Source: Bacillus cereus G9842 (GTDB lineage: Bacteria; Bacillota; Bacilli; Bacillales; Bacillaceae_G). Taken from it: 64,000 bases of DNA. The stretch lies in assembly GCF_000021305.1 (NCBI RefSeq), contig NC_011772.1, positions 5,058,001 to 5,122,000 on the forward strand. The letters run 5' to 3'. This document shows, piece after piece, positions 7,927 to 17,333 of the stretch. A model generated the notes under the pieces. That model was not told where the DNA came from, did not search any database, and saw only the letters and a program-made list of their open reading frames with translations. Within the stretch, counting starts at the first letter, position 1, and each line of letters begins with the position of its first letter. Both the position numbers and the translations under genes were made by a program.

Positions 7927-10602
7927 ATGAAACGAATAGATCTCATTTTTAACGCAATACAAGAAGGCAATTATACAGAAGGTGTAACCGCATCAGAACT
8001 AGCTACCCTGTTGCAACTAGATCGCGCCAATGTAAGTAGCGACTTAAACAAACTTGTAAAAGATAAACGTTTATTAAAAACAAATACGCGACCTGTTCGT
8101 TTTTACATAGAAACGAACACTTCGTTGGAAACGCATTCAAAAGAAGTAACTTCATTAGATACATTTGCAATTGAAAATACGAGCCTTAAAATCGCAATTG
8201 AAAAAGCGAAAGCTTCTATGCTCTATCCTCCAAACGGTATGCATACTTTACTACTGGGAGAAACAGGGGTCGGAAAGTCTATGTTTGCTTCTTTAATGCA
8301 CGAATATGCAATTGAAGTTGAACAGCTTCCTAAAAATGCACCATTTATCGTCTTTAACTGTGCTGATTACGCAAATAATCCACAGCTACTACTCGGGCAA
8401 TTATTTGGGATTAAAAAAGGAGCTTACACAGGAGCAAGTGATCAAAAAGGATTAATTGAAAAAGCACATGAAGGAATTCTTTTCTTAGATGAAGTACATC
8501 GCCTACCTCCAGAGGGACAAGAAATGCTTTTCACCTTTATTGACCGCGGAGTGTACCGCCGCCTTGGAGAAACAGAGAACGAACGTAAAGCACAAGTATT
8601 AATCATTACTGCAACAACAGAAGAACCAAATTCATTTTTATTAAAAACATTTACAAGACGTATACCGATGACTGTTACGCTGCCACCACTTCGTGAGCGT
8701 ACACATAAAGAGCGCTTTGCTTTACTACAGCTATTTTTCACAAATGAAGCAATTCGTCTGCGAAAAGACATTCACGTTAGCCCAAATGCAATGCGTGCTT
8801 TCGTCTTTTATAATTGTCCCAATAACATTGGTCAATTAAAAACAGATGTTCAAATTGCCTGTGCGAAAGCCTATTCTGATTTGGTCACAAAGAAACGTGA
8901 TTCTGTCTATGTTTCAAGTACAGATTTACCTTGGTATATGAAAGAAGGGTTGTTCATTGAAAGGAAGAGCCGTCACTTATACCAAATACCAAATGAAACA
9001 TTTGTATTTACAGGTGAGGAAGGTTGGAGTAATCATAAAACAGAAGATGAAAAACGCTCTTCTATTTACGATTATATTGACTATAAATACGAAGAACTTC
9101 AAGCCCGTGGTATCGAAGAGGAAGAATTAGAATTACTAATAGAAAATGATGTTCAAAGCTTTTTCGTACAATATTTTAACCAAATATCCAAAAAAACAAG
9201 CCATGAAAATGTTTTTAAAATTGTGGATCGTAATATCGTTTCCGTATGTGAAAAAATAGCGGAACTTGCTGAAAAGCATTTATCTAAGACGTTTGATGAA
9301 AAAGTATTTCTCGCTTTAAGTTTACATGTACAGACAACTCTACAACGTTTACAAAGCGGAAAACAAATACATCACCCACAATTAAATCAAATTCGTACGA
9401 AATATAAAGAAGCTTTTTCCGTCGCTATGCAATGCATTCAACTACTGGAGGAAGAATTACAAATAACAATGCCTATTGATGAAGCTGGCTTTTTAACAAT
9501 GTTCTTCGTTGTTGATCCAATTCCTGCCTCACAAACAGAAGTAAAAGTATTAATATTAGCACACGGTAATGGCATCGCAACTGAAATGGCAAACGTTGCA
9601 AACGAACTTCTCGGCATTGAGGAAGTAACCGGTATTGATATGCCGTTACACGAATCACCGAAAGATTTCTTGGAACGTGTGAAAGTGTATATGAAAACAC
9701 TACAAAATGTAAATGGGCTTCTCTTACTTGTTGATATGGGGTCACTTGCTTATATCGGTGACATATTAGAAACGGAGTTCAAAATCCCTGTACGTGTTCT
9801 CTCGATGACGAGCACACCACATGCACTAGAAGCAGCTCGAAAAGCTCAGCTCGGTTATTCATTAGATGCGCTGTATGAAACAGTAAAAAATTTAACACCA
9901 TTTTACTTAAACGTACAAGAAGAAAAGAAAAAACCTCTCTCTCCAATGAAATCTGTTATTTTAACAGCTTGTTTAACTGGTGAAGGAAGTGCTTTAGCTA
10001 TTCAAAAAATGTTAGAAAACTATTTAAGATTTGATAAAGACTTAATTGAAATTATTCCGATTAGTATCGTCCATGAAAAAGATTTAACGAAAATGATTGA
10101 GAACATAAAAAAAGAGCGTAACATCATTTGTATCGTCACGAATTTCGATGTGCAAGTGCCGTGCTTAACATATCATTTCCAAGACATCGTAAACTACACA
10201 GTAATTCAGCCCATTCAAGAATTAATTACGTATGAAGAAACATATGCAAAAATGGCGGATATTCTTGAACAACAAATGCAGCGTAACGATGGGGCATTAC
10301 TGATCAAAACAATTCGTTACGCATTAAATACAATTCAAGAATTAATTTCCTTACAGCTAACTCCTGATAGCTTAATGGGCGTTATTCTGCATATGAGCTG
10401 TATGGTTGACCGTCTTCAAAAAGGAGAAAGCCTTCTTCCTCATCCTGATAAAGAGAAAAGAAGACAAGATGAATACTGGATGTATATGAAAGTAAAAAAA
10501 GCATTGCAACCAATTGAAAATACATTTGAAATACAAATACCTGATGACGAAGTATTTTACGTTATGGACTTCTTTATTAAAAATCAGCCTGCGAAAAATT
10601 AA
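7927..10602 (+). CDS. LevR-type sigma-54 activator with PRD and PTS EIIA-like domains
   Basis: 891 residues. In order: an N-terminal winged HTH (about 1-60), an AAA+ sigma-54 activator domain with Walker A GETGVGKS at 111-118, a GAYTGA loop at 165-170 (the GAFTGA element that contacts sigma-54) and Walker B GILFLDEVHRL at 183-193; then a PTS regulation domain (about 430-530), an EIIA-Man-like domain around AHGNGIATEM (about 545), an EIIB-like segment near 676 (CLTGEGSA), and a C-terminal second PRD. LevR/CelR-like proteins drive PTS operons from -24/-12 promoters and are tuned by PTS phosphorylation. A matching promoter lies at 17002-17019, ahead of the chb-like operon, its likely target. The terminator at 10713 follows. 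Confidence 0.93.
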   Translation: MKRIDLIFNAIQEGNYTEGVTASELATLLQLDRANVSSDLNKLVKDKRLLKTNTRPVRFYIETNTSLETHSKEVTSLDTFAIENTSLKIAIEKAKASMLYPPNGMHTLLLGETGVGKSMFASLMHEYAIEVEQLPKNAPFIVFNCADYANNPQLLLGQLFGIKKGAYTGASDQKGLIEKAHEGILFLDEVHRLPPEGQEMLFTFIDRGVYRRLGETENERKAQVLIITATTEEPNSFLLKTFTRRIPMTVTLPPLRERTHKERFALLQLFFTNEAIRLRKDIHVSPNAMRAFVFYNCPNNIGQLKTDVQIACAKAYSDLVTKKRDSVYVSSTDLPWYMKEGLFIERKSRHLYQIPNETFVFTGEEGWSNHKTEDEKRSSIYDYIDYKYEELQARGIEEEELELLIENDVQSFFVQYFNQISKKTSHENVFKIVDRNIVSVCEKIAELAEKHLSKTFDEKVFLALSLHVQTTLQRLQSGKQIHHPQLNQIRTKYKEAFSVAMQCIQLLEEELQITMPIDEAGFLTMFFVVDPIPASQTEVKVLILAHGNGIATEMANVANELLGIEEVTGIDMPLHESPKDFLERVKVYMKTLQNVNGLLLLVDMGSLAYIGDILETEFKIPVRVLSMTSTPHALEAARKAQLGYSLDALYETVKNLTPFYLNVQEEKKKPLSPMKSVILTACLTGEGSALAIQKMLENYLRFDKDLIEIIPISIVHEKDLTKMIENIKKERNIICIVTNFDVQVPCLTYHFQDIVNYTVIQPIQELITYEETYAKMADILEQQMQRNDGALLIKTIRYALNTIQELISLQLTPDSLMGVILHMSCMVDRLQKGESLLPHPDKEKRRQDEYWMYMKVKKALQPIENTFEIQIPDDEVFYVMDFFIKNQPAKN

Positions 10603-10617
10603 TCGAGGCAGTTTTTA

Positions 10618-10705
10618 AAAATATCGACCGTAACGCGAGTTATATCAGCGATTTTCAAAATATATCGCTTTACCGACAATAATCGCTAAAACTAGCACCT
10701 TATAT
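10618..10705. repeat. Dispersed ATATC-AGCGATTTT repeat unit
   Basis: TTATATCAGCGATTTTCAAA and the following AATATATCGCTTTACCGAC match, in reverse complement, the stretch at 31322-31361, and resemble the 41 bp tandem units at 54921. All three lie next to a terminator with a CTGTTC-type stem. Confidence 0.55.
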
Positions 10706-10712
10706 TAAGAAG

Positions 10713-10745
10713 AAAAGGCTGTTCCAACATATGGACAGCCTTTTC
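10713..10745. terminator. Bidirectional terminator between the LevR-type gene and the CHRD gene
   Basis: AAAGGCTGTTCC and GGACAGCCTTT pair with one mismatch, with A-run and T-run on the two sides. Confidence 0.85.
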
Positions 10746-10747
10746 CT

Positions 10748-11161
10748 CTATTTCTTTACTTTTCTAACTCGCCCTCTTATTTCTCCTCTTTTTTGTGATT
10801 TCGTATGGACATTAACATATACGTTTGCTTGAATAATTTCTTGAAGTAAATGTACAAATGATTTCCCTTGTAAAGGTCCCTCAAAATCCTCCACATTCAC
10901 TACACCAGTAATGCTTCCCTCGTTCAAGCTAATACCTTGCTCCAGTGGACCATACAAATATAAAACAACAGGACCAATTTGAGTAGACTTCCCTAAATGA
11001 ATTTGACACGATGTAACCTTTTCTATATTTTTTAGTATGACTCTGTAATGCAATTTCGTTAAATCATCACTAAAAATAAACTCTGCTACCCCAAAAGCTT
11101 CTGTATTTACAGGAGGCACTTCCCTCTTACCTGTTAACCTGGCAAAGAAATGTGTTGTCAT
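10748..11161 (-). CDS. CHRD domain protein
   Basis: 137 residues, essentially one CHRD domain. It begins FFARLTGKREVPPVNTEAFG, continues LHYRVILKNIEKVTSCQIHLG, and ends in the GEIRGRVR motif that closes CHRD domains. CHRD domains occur in chordin and in many bacterial secreted proteins; the biochemical role in bacteria is unknown. No signal peptide is visible, so a cytoplasmic or spore-associated place is possible. ATG 11161 follows a GGAGAATG ribosome site. It is a single gene, convergent with the LevR-type regulator. Confidence 0.85.
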   Translation of the reverse strand: MTTHFFARLTGKREVPPVNTEAFGVAEFIFSDDLTKLHYRVILKNIEKVTSCQIHLGKSTQIGPVVLYLYGPLEQGISLNEGSITGVVNVEDFEGPLQGKSFVHLLQEIIQANVYVNVHTKSQKRGEIRGRVRKVKK

Positions 11162-11348
11162 AAGGCATTCTCCTTATATAAATTTCCCAGCACTACTTCT
11201 ACTACTTTATGGTTTAGACATAATCATTTATGACTTTTTCAATTTTAATTACAAAGAAAAGATTCACAAAATCTTTACATTGTAATTGTTCCTGTAGATT
11301 GAAAGTCTCTTGTATAATGCACATAGAAAAACATTATAGGAGGTTCCA

Positions 11349-12530
11349 TTGAAAACTAACAAATACACTTTTCATACATTATTAGAGATTTTTCTCGTCT
11401 CATTTAAATTAGGACTTACTTCATTCGGCGGTCCTGTCGCTCATCTCGGCTATTTCCACCACGAATACGTGCAAAAAAGAAAATGGATGGATGAACGAAG
11501 CTATGGAGATTTAGTAGCACTATGTCAATTCCTTCCCGGTCCTGCCAGCAGTCAAGTCGGTATGGGGGTTGGATTATTACGGGGCGGGCTATTAGGAGCT
11601 ATTATTTCATGGATTGGATTCACTTTACCGTCTGTGCTTGTTTTGGTTTTCTTCGCCTCATTCCTTAATCAGTTCGATCTTGGAAGTGCTGGCTGGATTC
11701 ATGGACTAAAACTTGTAGCAGTCGCTATTGTCGCTCATGCCATATGGGGAATGGCGCGGAAGTTAACTCCAGATCGAAATCGTGCAACGATTGCGATTGT
11801 AACTGCCGCAATCGCCTTATTATGGCCAAGTAGTTGGACACAAGTCACCCTCATCATAATATGTGGCTTTATCGGCTGGTTGTTATATCGCAACCAACCA
11901 ATTAGCCAATCTCAACATATAAAAGTACCTATTTCAAAAAAGATAGCAGTTTCTTGTCTCGTCTTATTCTTTGGACTATTACTACTGCTACCAATATTAA
12001 GACCGTTCTCTTATTACATCGCTTTATTTGATAGTTTCTATCGCTCTGGCGCACTTGTATTTGGAGGAGGACATGTCGTGCTGCCTCTTCTTGAAGGTGA
12101 GTTCGTACAAAACGGAATGATGACGAAAGAACAGTTCCTAGCTGGATACGGATTAACACAAGCAGTACCAGGACCACTGTTTACATTCGCCTCTTATATA
12201 GGAGCAGTGTTAAACGGGACGCTTGGGGCATTACTCGCAACAATTGCAATTTTCTTCCCTGCTTTCTTACTCGTTATTGGTGTTTTACCATTTTGGAACA
12301 GCGTGAGAAAAATATCATTCATACAAGGCGCACTACTTGGAGTCAATGCAGCTGTTGTCGGTATTTTACTAGCAGCTTTTTATGATCCTATTTGGACAAG
12401 CACAATTATGAACTCTGTAGATTTTGTTTTTGCATCTCTTCTATTTTGCTTGCTCGCTTTTTGGAAAACACCACCTTGGGTTATCGTTATACTCGGGGCA
12501 TTTGGCGGATGTGCTCTATCCATTTTATAA
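11349..12530 (+). CDS. ChrA-type chromate transporter (CHR family)
   Basis: 393 residues, full-length two-domain CHR transporter. Both halves carry the family signatures: SFKLGLTSFGGPVAHLGYFH and LCQFLPGPASSQVGMGVG in the first, GALVFGGGHVVLPLLEGEFV and GLTQAVPGPLFTFASYIG in the second. Members export chromate, probably in exchange for another anion; others have no known substrate. The start is TTG at 11349, preceded by TAGGAGG. It ends at a strong terminator. No chrB-type regulator is next to it, so a chromate role is by family only. Confidence 0.88.
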   Translation: MKTNKYTFHTLLEIFLVSFKLGLTSFGGPVAHLGYFHHEYVQKRKWMDERSYGDLVALCQFLPGPASSQVGMGVGLLRGGLLGAIISWIGFTLPSVLVLVFFASFLNQFDLGSAGWIHGLKLVAVAIVAHAIWGMARKLTPDRNRATIAIVTAAIALLWPSSWTQVTLIIICGFIGWLLYRNQPISQSQHIKVPISKKIAVSCLVLFFGLLLLLPILRPFSYYIALFDSFYRSGALVFGGGHVVLPLLEGEFVQNGMMTKEQFLAGYGLTQAVPGPLFTFASYIGAVLNGTLGALLATIAIFFPAFLLVIGVLPFWNSVRKISFIQGALLGVNAAVVGILLAAFYDPIWTSTIMNSVDFVFASLLFCLLAFWKTPPWVIVILGAFGGCALSIL

Positions 12531-12532
12531 AT

Positions 12533-12566
12533 AAAAAACGACGGCATGATGTAGCCGTCGTTTTTC
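12533..12566. terminator. Bidirectional terminator between chrA and chbG
   Basis: AAAAACGACGGC and GCCGTCGTTTTT are a perfect 12-bp inverted repeat (12534-12545 with 12554-12565). Confidence 0.9.
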
Positions 12567-12568
12567 TA

Positions 12569-13446
<878 letters not shown>

Positions 13447-13449
<3 letters not shown>

Positions 13450-13478
13450 AAAAAGCGGGCTAAATAGCGCCGCTTTTA
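13447..13478 (-). terminator. Probable terminator at the end of the GH4 gene
   Basis: On the minus strand AAAAGCGGCGC, loop TATTTA, GCCCGCTTTTTTT forms an imperfect stem with a U-run overlapping the stop codon; it may reduce chbG expression. Confidence 0.6.
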
Positions 13479-14801
13479 CTTCTCTACCTTTTTGAAGAAC
13501 TGCGGAAGATATTCTTTATGTGCTTCCAACATTTCATCTAAAATTTGTCTTGCAACTGTATCTGATGGTACAAGTGGATTAATTGTCATAGCAAGCAGCG
13601 CTTTATGATAATCACCTGTAACAGCAGCTTCAATTGTTGTGCGCTCAAATGATTTAATTTGCTGTACTAAACCGCGAACTGGTACTGGAAGATCTCCGAC
13701 CGCAATTGGTTTTGGACCTTCTTTCGTAATAATACAGTTCACTTCAACAGCAGAATCATCTGGTAAGCTTGCAATTGTTCCGTTGTTTCGTGTATTAACA
13801 GGCTGGATATCACCTTTATTGTTGTAAATAGACGTAATTAAGCTACATGCTGCGTCACTATAATAAGCGCCGCCACGTTTTTCTAATTGTGGTGGTTTAA
13901 TATCTAAATTCGGGTCTTTATATAACTCAAATAAATCATTTTCTAATTGTTTTACTACTTCTGCACGTGTACCTTTTTCAACAGAAGCTTCTTTTTCTTC
14001 TTCTAACATTTCACGTGTTTTGTAGTAATAACGATGATATGGACATGGAATTGCACGAAGGCCGCGAATAAAGTCTGGTTCCCAGTTAAGCGCTGCGATA
14101 TTTTCCATCGTAATTTGCTTTTCCGGATCTGTTACAAGCTCTAACACACGATCCATTACACTTACGCCATCTAAGTATACATCTAGTCCGTATACCATAT
14201 GATTTAAACCTGCAAAATCAACGTGGACACGACTTGCATCTACTTCAAGTAATCTTGCAAGACCCATGCGGATTCCGATTGGAACGTTACATAGACCAAC
14301 TACTCTTTGAATATTTGTATAACGAAGGACAGCTTCTGTTACCATACCAGCTGGGTTCGCAAAGTTAATTAGCCATGCATTCGGACAAAGCTCCTCCATA
14401 TCTTTACAAATATCTAAAATAACAGGAATCGTTCTCAGTGCTTTGAATAAACCACCAGGACCATTCGTTTCCTGACCGATTACATCATATTTTAATGGGA
14501 TTGCTTCATCTTTTGCACGTGCTTCTAATAAACCAACGCGAAGTTGTGTTGTTACGAAGTCTGCATCTTTTAATGCCTCACGGCGATCAAGTGTTAAATG
14601 TACCTCGATTGGTAAACCAGATTTTTTCACCATACGTTTCGCTAAGTTACCAACAATTTCTAACTTTTCTTTTCCTGCCTCAATATCTACTAACCAAATT
14701 TCACGAACAGGAAGCTCATCATAACGTTTAATAAATCCTTCAATTAACTCTGGTGTATAACTAGATCCACCGCCGATTGTAGCAATTTTAATTCCAGTCA
14801 T
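13476..14801 (-). CDS. chbF: 6-phospho-beta-glucosidase, GH4 family (ChbF/CelF-like)
   Basis: 441 residues of glycoside hydrolase family 4, the NAD and divalent-metal-dependent hydrolases of phosphorylated disaccharides. The NAD site is TIGGGSSYTPELIEGF (residues 8-23), and the metal-binding cysteine motif CNVP is at 171-174, with the INFANPAGMVTEA block just before. It splits the 6-phospho-disaccharide delivered by the upstream PTS. Adjacent PTS subunits of the lactose/cellobiose/chitobiose class and a downstream ChbG point to chitobiose-6-P; cellobiose-6-P is the alternative. Start codon ATG 14801 lies 3 bp after the EIIA stop, so translation is probably coupled. Confidence 0.92.
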   Translation of the reverse strand: MTGIKIATIGGGSSYTPELIEGFIKRYDELPVREIWLVDIEAGKEKLEIVGNLAKRMVKKSGLPIEVHLTLDRREALKDADFVTTQLRVGLLEARAKDEAIPLKYDVIGQETNGPGGLFKALRTIPVILDICKDMEELCPNAWLINFANPAGMVTEAVLRYTNIQRVVGLCNVPIGIRMGLARLLEVDASRVHVDFAGLNHMVYGLDVYLDGVSVMDRVLELVTDPEKQITMENIAALNWEPDFIRGLRAIPCPYHRYYYKTREMLEEEKEASVEKGTRAEVVKQLENDLFELYKDPNLDIKPPQLEKRGGAYYSDAACSLITSIYNNKGDIQPVNTRNNGTIASLPDDSAVEVNCIITKEGPKPIAVGDLPVPVRGLVQQIKSFERTTIEAAVTGDYHKALLAMTINPLVPSDTVARQILDEMLEAHKEYLPQFFKKVEK

Positions 14802-14804
14802 GCT

Positions 14805-15128
14805 TTATTCCCCTTTCGCTTCAAGCTTTTTATAAAGATCGATAAACTCTGCTGCTAATTCTTTCACTGTAATCGCATTCATTAAATGATCTTGTGCGTG
14901 AATTAAAAGAACACTAACCTCTGTTTTTTCTCCTCTTGCTTCTGATTGTATGAGCTCTGTTTGGAAATGATGCGCTTCATTAATCGCTTCTTTCGCCTTT
15001 ACCATCGCTTCATCTGCTTCTACCATTTTCCCCTGTTTGGCAAATTGAAGTGCCTCCATCGCAAAGCTTCGTGCGTTACCACTATTTAAAATCAATTGGA
15101 ATGGAATTTGTTCTGCTGTAGTCATCAT
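14805..15128 (-). CDS. chbA: PTS lactose/cellobiose/chitobiose-family EIIA
   Basis: 107 residues from ATG 15128, which has GAGAGGGCGG in front; longer upstream frames cross the intercistronic spacer. A three-helix EIIA of the lactose class, with the phosphorylated histidine in [12 protein letters not shown] (His77). It takes phosphate from HPr and passes it to EIIB. It is separated from the EIIC gene by a 182-bp spacer with a strong hairpin, unlike the tight spacing elsewhere in the operon. A second EIIA of the same type is at 19077. Confidence 0.92.
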   Translation of the reverse strand: MMTTAEQIPFQLILNSGNARSFAMEALQFAKQGKMVEADEAMVKAKEAINEAHHFQTELIQSEARGEKTEVSVLLIHAQDHLMNAITVKELAAEFIDLYKKLEAKGE

Positions 15129-15264
15129 AATTACCGCCCTCTCTATAAGGTTCAACCGATTTAAATACCCCTTCAGTTTGAACATGTCTATTAAAGTATG
15201 AATTTATTAATGATAGTTTAGTGTTCATATAGATGTTTTTCATCTTTTTGAACATGATATAAAG

Positions 15265-15306
15265 GTAATTGTTCTCACAGGTATCGTTGTCTATGAGAAC
15301 AATTAC
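15265..15306 (-). other. Intercistronic hairpin between EIIC and EIIA genes
   Basis: GTAATTGTTCTCA (15265-15277) and TGAGAACAATTAC (15294-15306) form a perfect 13-bp stem with a 16-nt loop, five bases after the EIIC stop codon. No U-run follows on the minus strand, so it looks like an mRNA stability or processing element rather than a terminator. Confidence 0.65.
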
Positions 15307-15310
15307 TATG

Positions 15311-16615
15311 TTACATAGGTACAGAGTTGTTATTTTCTTGTGCTGCTTTCTCAGTACGGATAACTGAACGATCGCATGCGACAACGAATGGGAAGTAAAT
15401 CGCCATTGCAACAACAAAGTTGAATAATTGTAAAATCGCACCAGAAGGATGTAAACCTGTTACAAGATACCCACTAATAATTGGTGGAACGTTCCATGGA
15501 ACCATCGCTACTGTTTTTGGTACCCATCCTAAGTAAATTGCTGTATAAGATGTAATAACTAACACAACAGGTGTTAATACGAACGGGATGAATAAAATTG
15601 GATTTAATACGATTGGTGTACCAAAGATTACTGGTTCGTTAATGTTAAATGCACCAGGTCCAATTGATAGACGAGATACACCGCGTAATTGTGCACTTTT
15701 CGCTACAATTAATACAACTACTAAAAACGCTAATGTTGCACCAGAACCACCAAGATATACGAAAGTATCAAAGAATGGTTTTGTAATAATGTTTGGAACA
15801 TCAAATGCAGATGTACCATCTTGGAATAACTTAATATTTTTCTCTAATGCTGGTAAATAAAGTGGCTCAATAATACCACCAACAATATTTGGACCATGTA
15901 AACCGAAGAACCAAAGTACATGTACTAATAACGCAATAAAGATTGCACTTGGTAACGTACCCGCTAAACCTTGTAATGGAACTTGTAATGTATTAAAGAT
16001 ATACTCATGAACACTTGTACCTGCTAGTTTTACTGCTAATTGAATACTTGCAATACCTGTTAAAATCACAAATGCTGGAACTAAAGCAGCGAAAGATTTC
16101 ATTACTGCTGGTGGTACACCGTCAGGCATTTTAATTGTAATGTTTCTTTGAACAAAGAAGCGGAATATCTCCGTTACGAGTATGGAGACAATAAGTGAAA
16201 CGAACAAACCCTGTGCGCCTGTCCAAAGCATATTTATTCCAGCTTCTTTTGGTGTTGTTGGTGTAAGAATAATTAATGCACCAAACGAAATAATACCTGC
16301 TGACAATCCATCAACACCGTAAGATTTTGCTAAGTTATAACTTATGGTAACCGCCACCATCAGAGCTAATACCCCGAAGGACCCTGTCCACATACCAGCA
16401 CCAATTTGTGTCCAAGTTTCACCGAATAAATCTTTCATAAAATTTTGGAATGCTGGAATCGGTAAACCATTAACTAGTACTGCCATCGAACCAACTAAAA
16501 TAAGTGGCATAACTGCAATAAATCCATCTCGGATCGCAGCTAAGTGACGTTGCGATCCGATTTTACCAGCAATCGGAACCATGTACTTCTCCATAAATGC
16601 AATAAACTTTTGCAT
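15311..16615 (-). CDS. chbC: PTS cellobiose/chitobiose-family EIIC permease
   Basis: 434 residues, polytopic. It has the layout of lactose/cellobiose EIIC: MQKFIAFMEKYMVPIAGKIG, RHLAAIRDGFIAVMPLILVG at the N-terminus, IKMPDGVPPAVMKSFAALVP in the middle, and LSIGPGAFNINEPVIFGTPI near the sugar-binding region. It carries the sugar across the membrane while EIIB phosphorylates it. The start lies 16 bp downstream of the EIIB stop. About 40-50 percent of residues look shared with the paralogue at 19404 by eye. Confidence 0.93.
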   Translation of the reverse strand: MQKFIAFMEKYMVPIAGKIGSQRHLAAIRDGFIAVMPLILVGSMAVLVNGLPIPAFQNFMKDLFGETWTQIGAGMWTGSFGVLALMVAVTISYNLAKSYGVDGLSAGIISFGALIILTPTTPKEAGINMLWTGAQGLFVSLIVSILVTEIFRFFVQRNITIKMPDGVPPAVMKSFAALVPAFVILTGIASIQLAVKLAGTSVHEYIFNTLQVPLQGLAGTLPSAIFIALLVHVLWFFGLHGPNIVGGIIEPLYLPALEKNIKLFQDGTSAFDVPNIITKPFFDTFVYLGGSGATLAFLVVVLIVAKSAQLRGVSRLSIGPGAFNINEPVIFGTPIVLNPILFIPFVLTPVVLVITSYTAIYLGWVPKTVAMVPWNVPPIISGYLVTGLHPSGAILQLFNFVVAMAIYFPFVVACDRSVIRTEKAAQENNNSVPM

Positions 16616-16631
16616 TTTACTTCCCCCCTAA

Positions 16632-16934
16632 TTATTTTTTAAGTGTTAATGCGTGATCTAAAACTGCTTCTCCATTCATCATGCCGTAGTGCATTGGATT
16701 GATAACGTCGATTCCAACGTTTCTCTCGTCAGCAAGCGTTTTCATTGAAGAAAGCATGTAACGAACTTGTGGTCCTAGTAATAATACATCTGCTTGATCG
16801 ATATTTGTTTTTACTGCATCCCCAGATACAGCCCAAATCTTTCCTTCTAGACCGCGAGCTTTTGCGGCCGCTTCCATTTTTGTAACTAGTAAACTTGTAG
16901 ACATCCCTGCTGAGCAACATAATAAAATATTCAT
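16632..16934 (-). CDS. chbB: PTS cellobiose/chitobiose-family EIIB
   Basis: 100 residues. The N-terminal P-loop-like [18 protein letters not shown] holds the phosphorylated cysteine (Cys7), followed by [10 protein letters not shown], typical of the Lac-type IIB fold. It is the promoter-proximal gene of the operon; ATG 16934 has GGGGGATTTTC in front. The paralogue at 20720 shares CSAGMS-like and [10 protein letters not shown] motifs. Confidence 0.93.
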   Translation of the reverse strand: MNILLCCSAGMSTSLLVTKMEAAAKARGLEGKIWAVSGDAVKTNIDQADVLLLGPQVRYMLSSMKTLADERNVGIDVINPMHYGMMNGEAVLDHALTLKK

Positions 16935-17001
16935 TTGAAAATCCCCCTTGTGTAGTATAAAAAATTTATGTTTTATTTATTTTTCTTTACGCTATTTATT
17001 A

Positions 17002-17019
17002 ATGCAATTAGCGTGCCAA
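17002..17019 (-). promoter_or_regulatory. Sigma-54 (-24/-12) promoter of the chb-like operon
   Basis: On the minus strand TTGGCACGCTAATTGCAT matches TGGCACG-N4-TTGCW exactly, with 10 nt between the GG (17017-17016) and GC (17005-17004). The expected start point is near 16992, 58 bp upstream of the EIIB ATG. Confidence 0.9.
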
Positions 17020-17063
17020 CTTTTTAAAACCACTAAAATCAGCACTTTTTCGACTGTTTTCTT

Positions 17064-17140
17064 TGTGTGTTAACGCTTTCAATTAGTGTGTTACTCAAAA
17101 AACACACAGTGTGTTATAAAACAACACGCTTTTAACACAT
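17064..17140 (-). promoter_or_regulatory. Probable upstream activator sites for the LevR-type regulator
   Basis: A cluster of TGTGTT/AACACA half sites: TGTGTGTTAA (17064), AGTGTGTTAC (17085), the 15-bp palindrome AACACACAGTGTGTT (17101-17115), and AACACG...TTAACACATAA (17123-17142). They lie about 50-125 bp upstream of the -24 element, as expected of enhancer-like sites for a sigma-54 activator. Assignment to the protein at 7927 is inference. Confidence 0.65.
17068..17082 (-). promoter_or_regulatory. cre (CcpA-binding) site upstream of the chb-like operon
   Basis: The minus strand reads TTGAAAGCGTTAACA, a full match to WTGNAANCGNWNNCA. It overlaps the first activator half site, so CcpA could block the activator when glucose is present. 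Confidence 0.7.
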
Positions 17141-17333
17141 AACTGTATGAAAATAGATTAGTGTTTAGTTGTCTAGTTATGCTTAACATAAAAAAACACT
17201 AAAAAATCTTTCATCGTAGAATCTAGTAAAAAAACAACATGCTCTTGAACACACTCTTCTATCTATTGTCCAAGCAAATTCTACTAGATTACATAGAATA
17301 GAGTAAAATAACACAATTCGAAAGGAGATTCCT

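Noticed and set aside
15082..15441. 119-codon minus-strand frame over the EIIC/EIIA spacer
   Set aside because: It overlaps real EIIC and EIIA in another frame and has no ribosome site.
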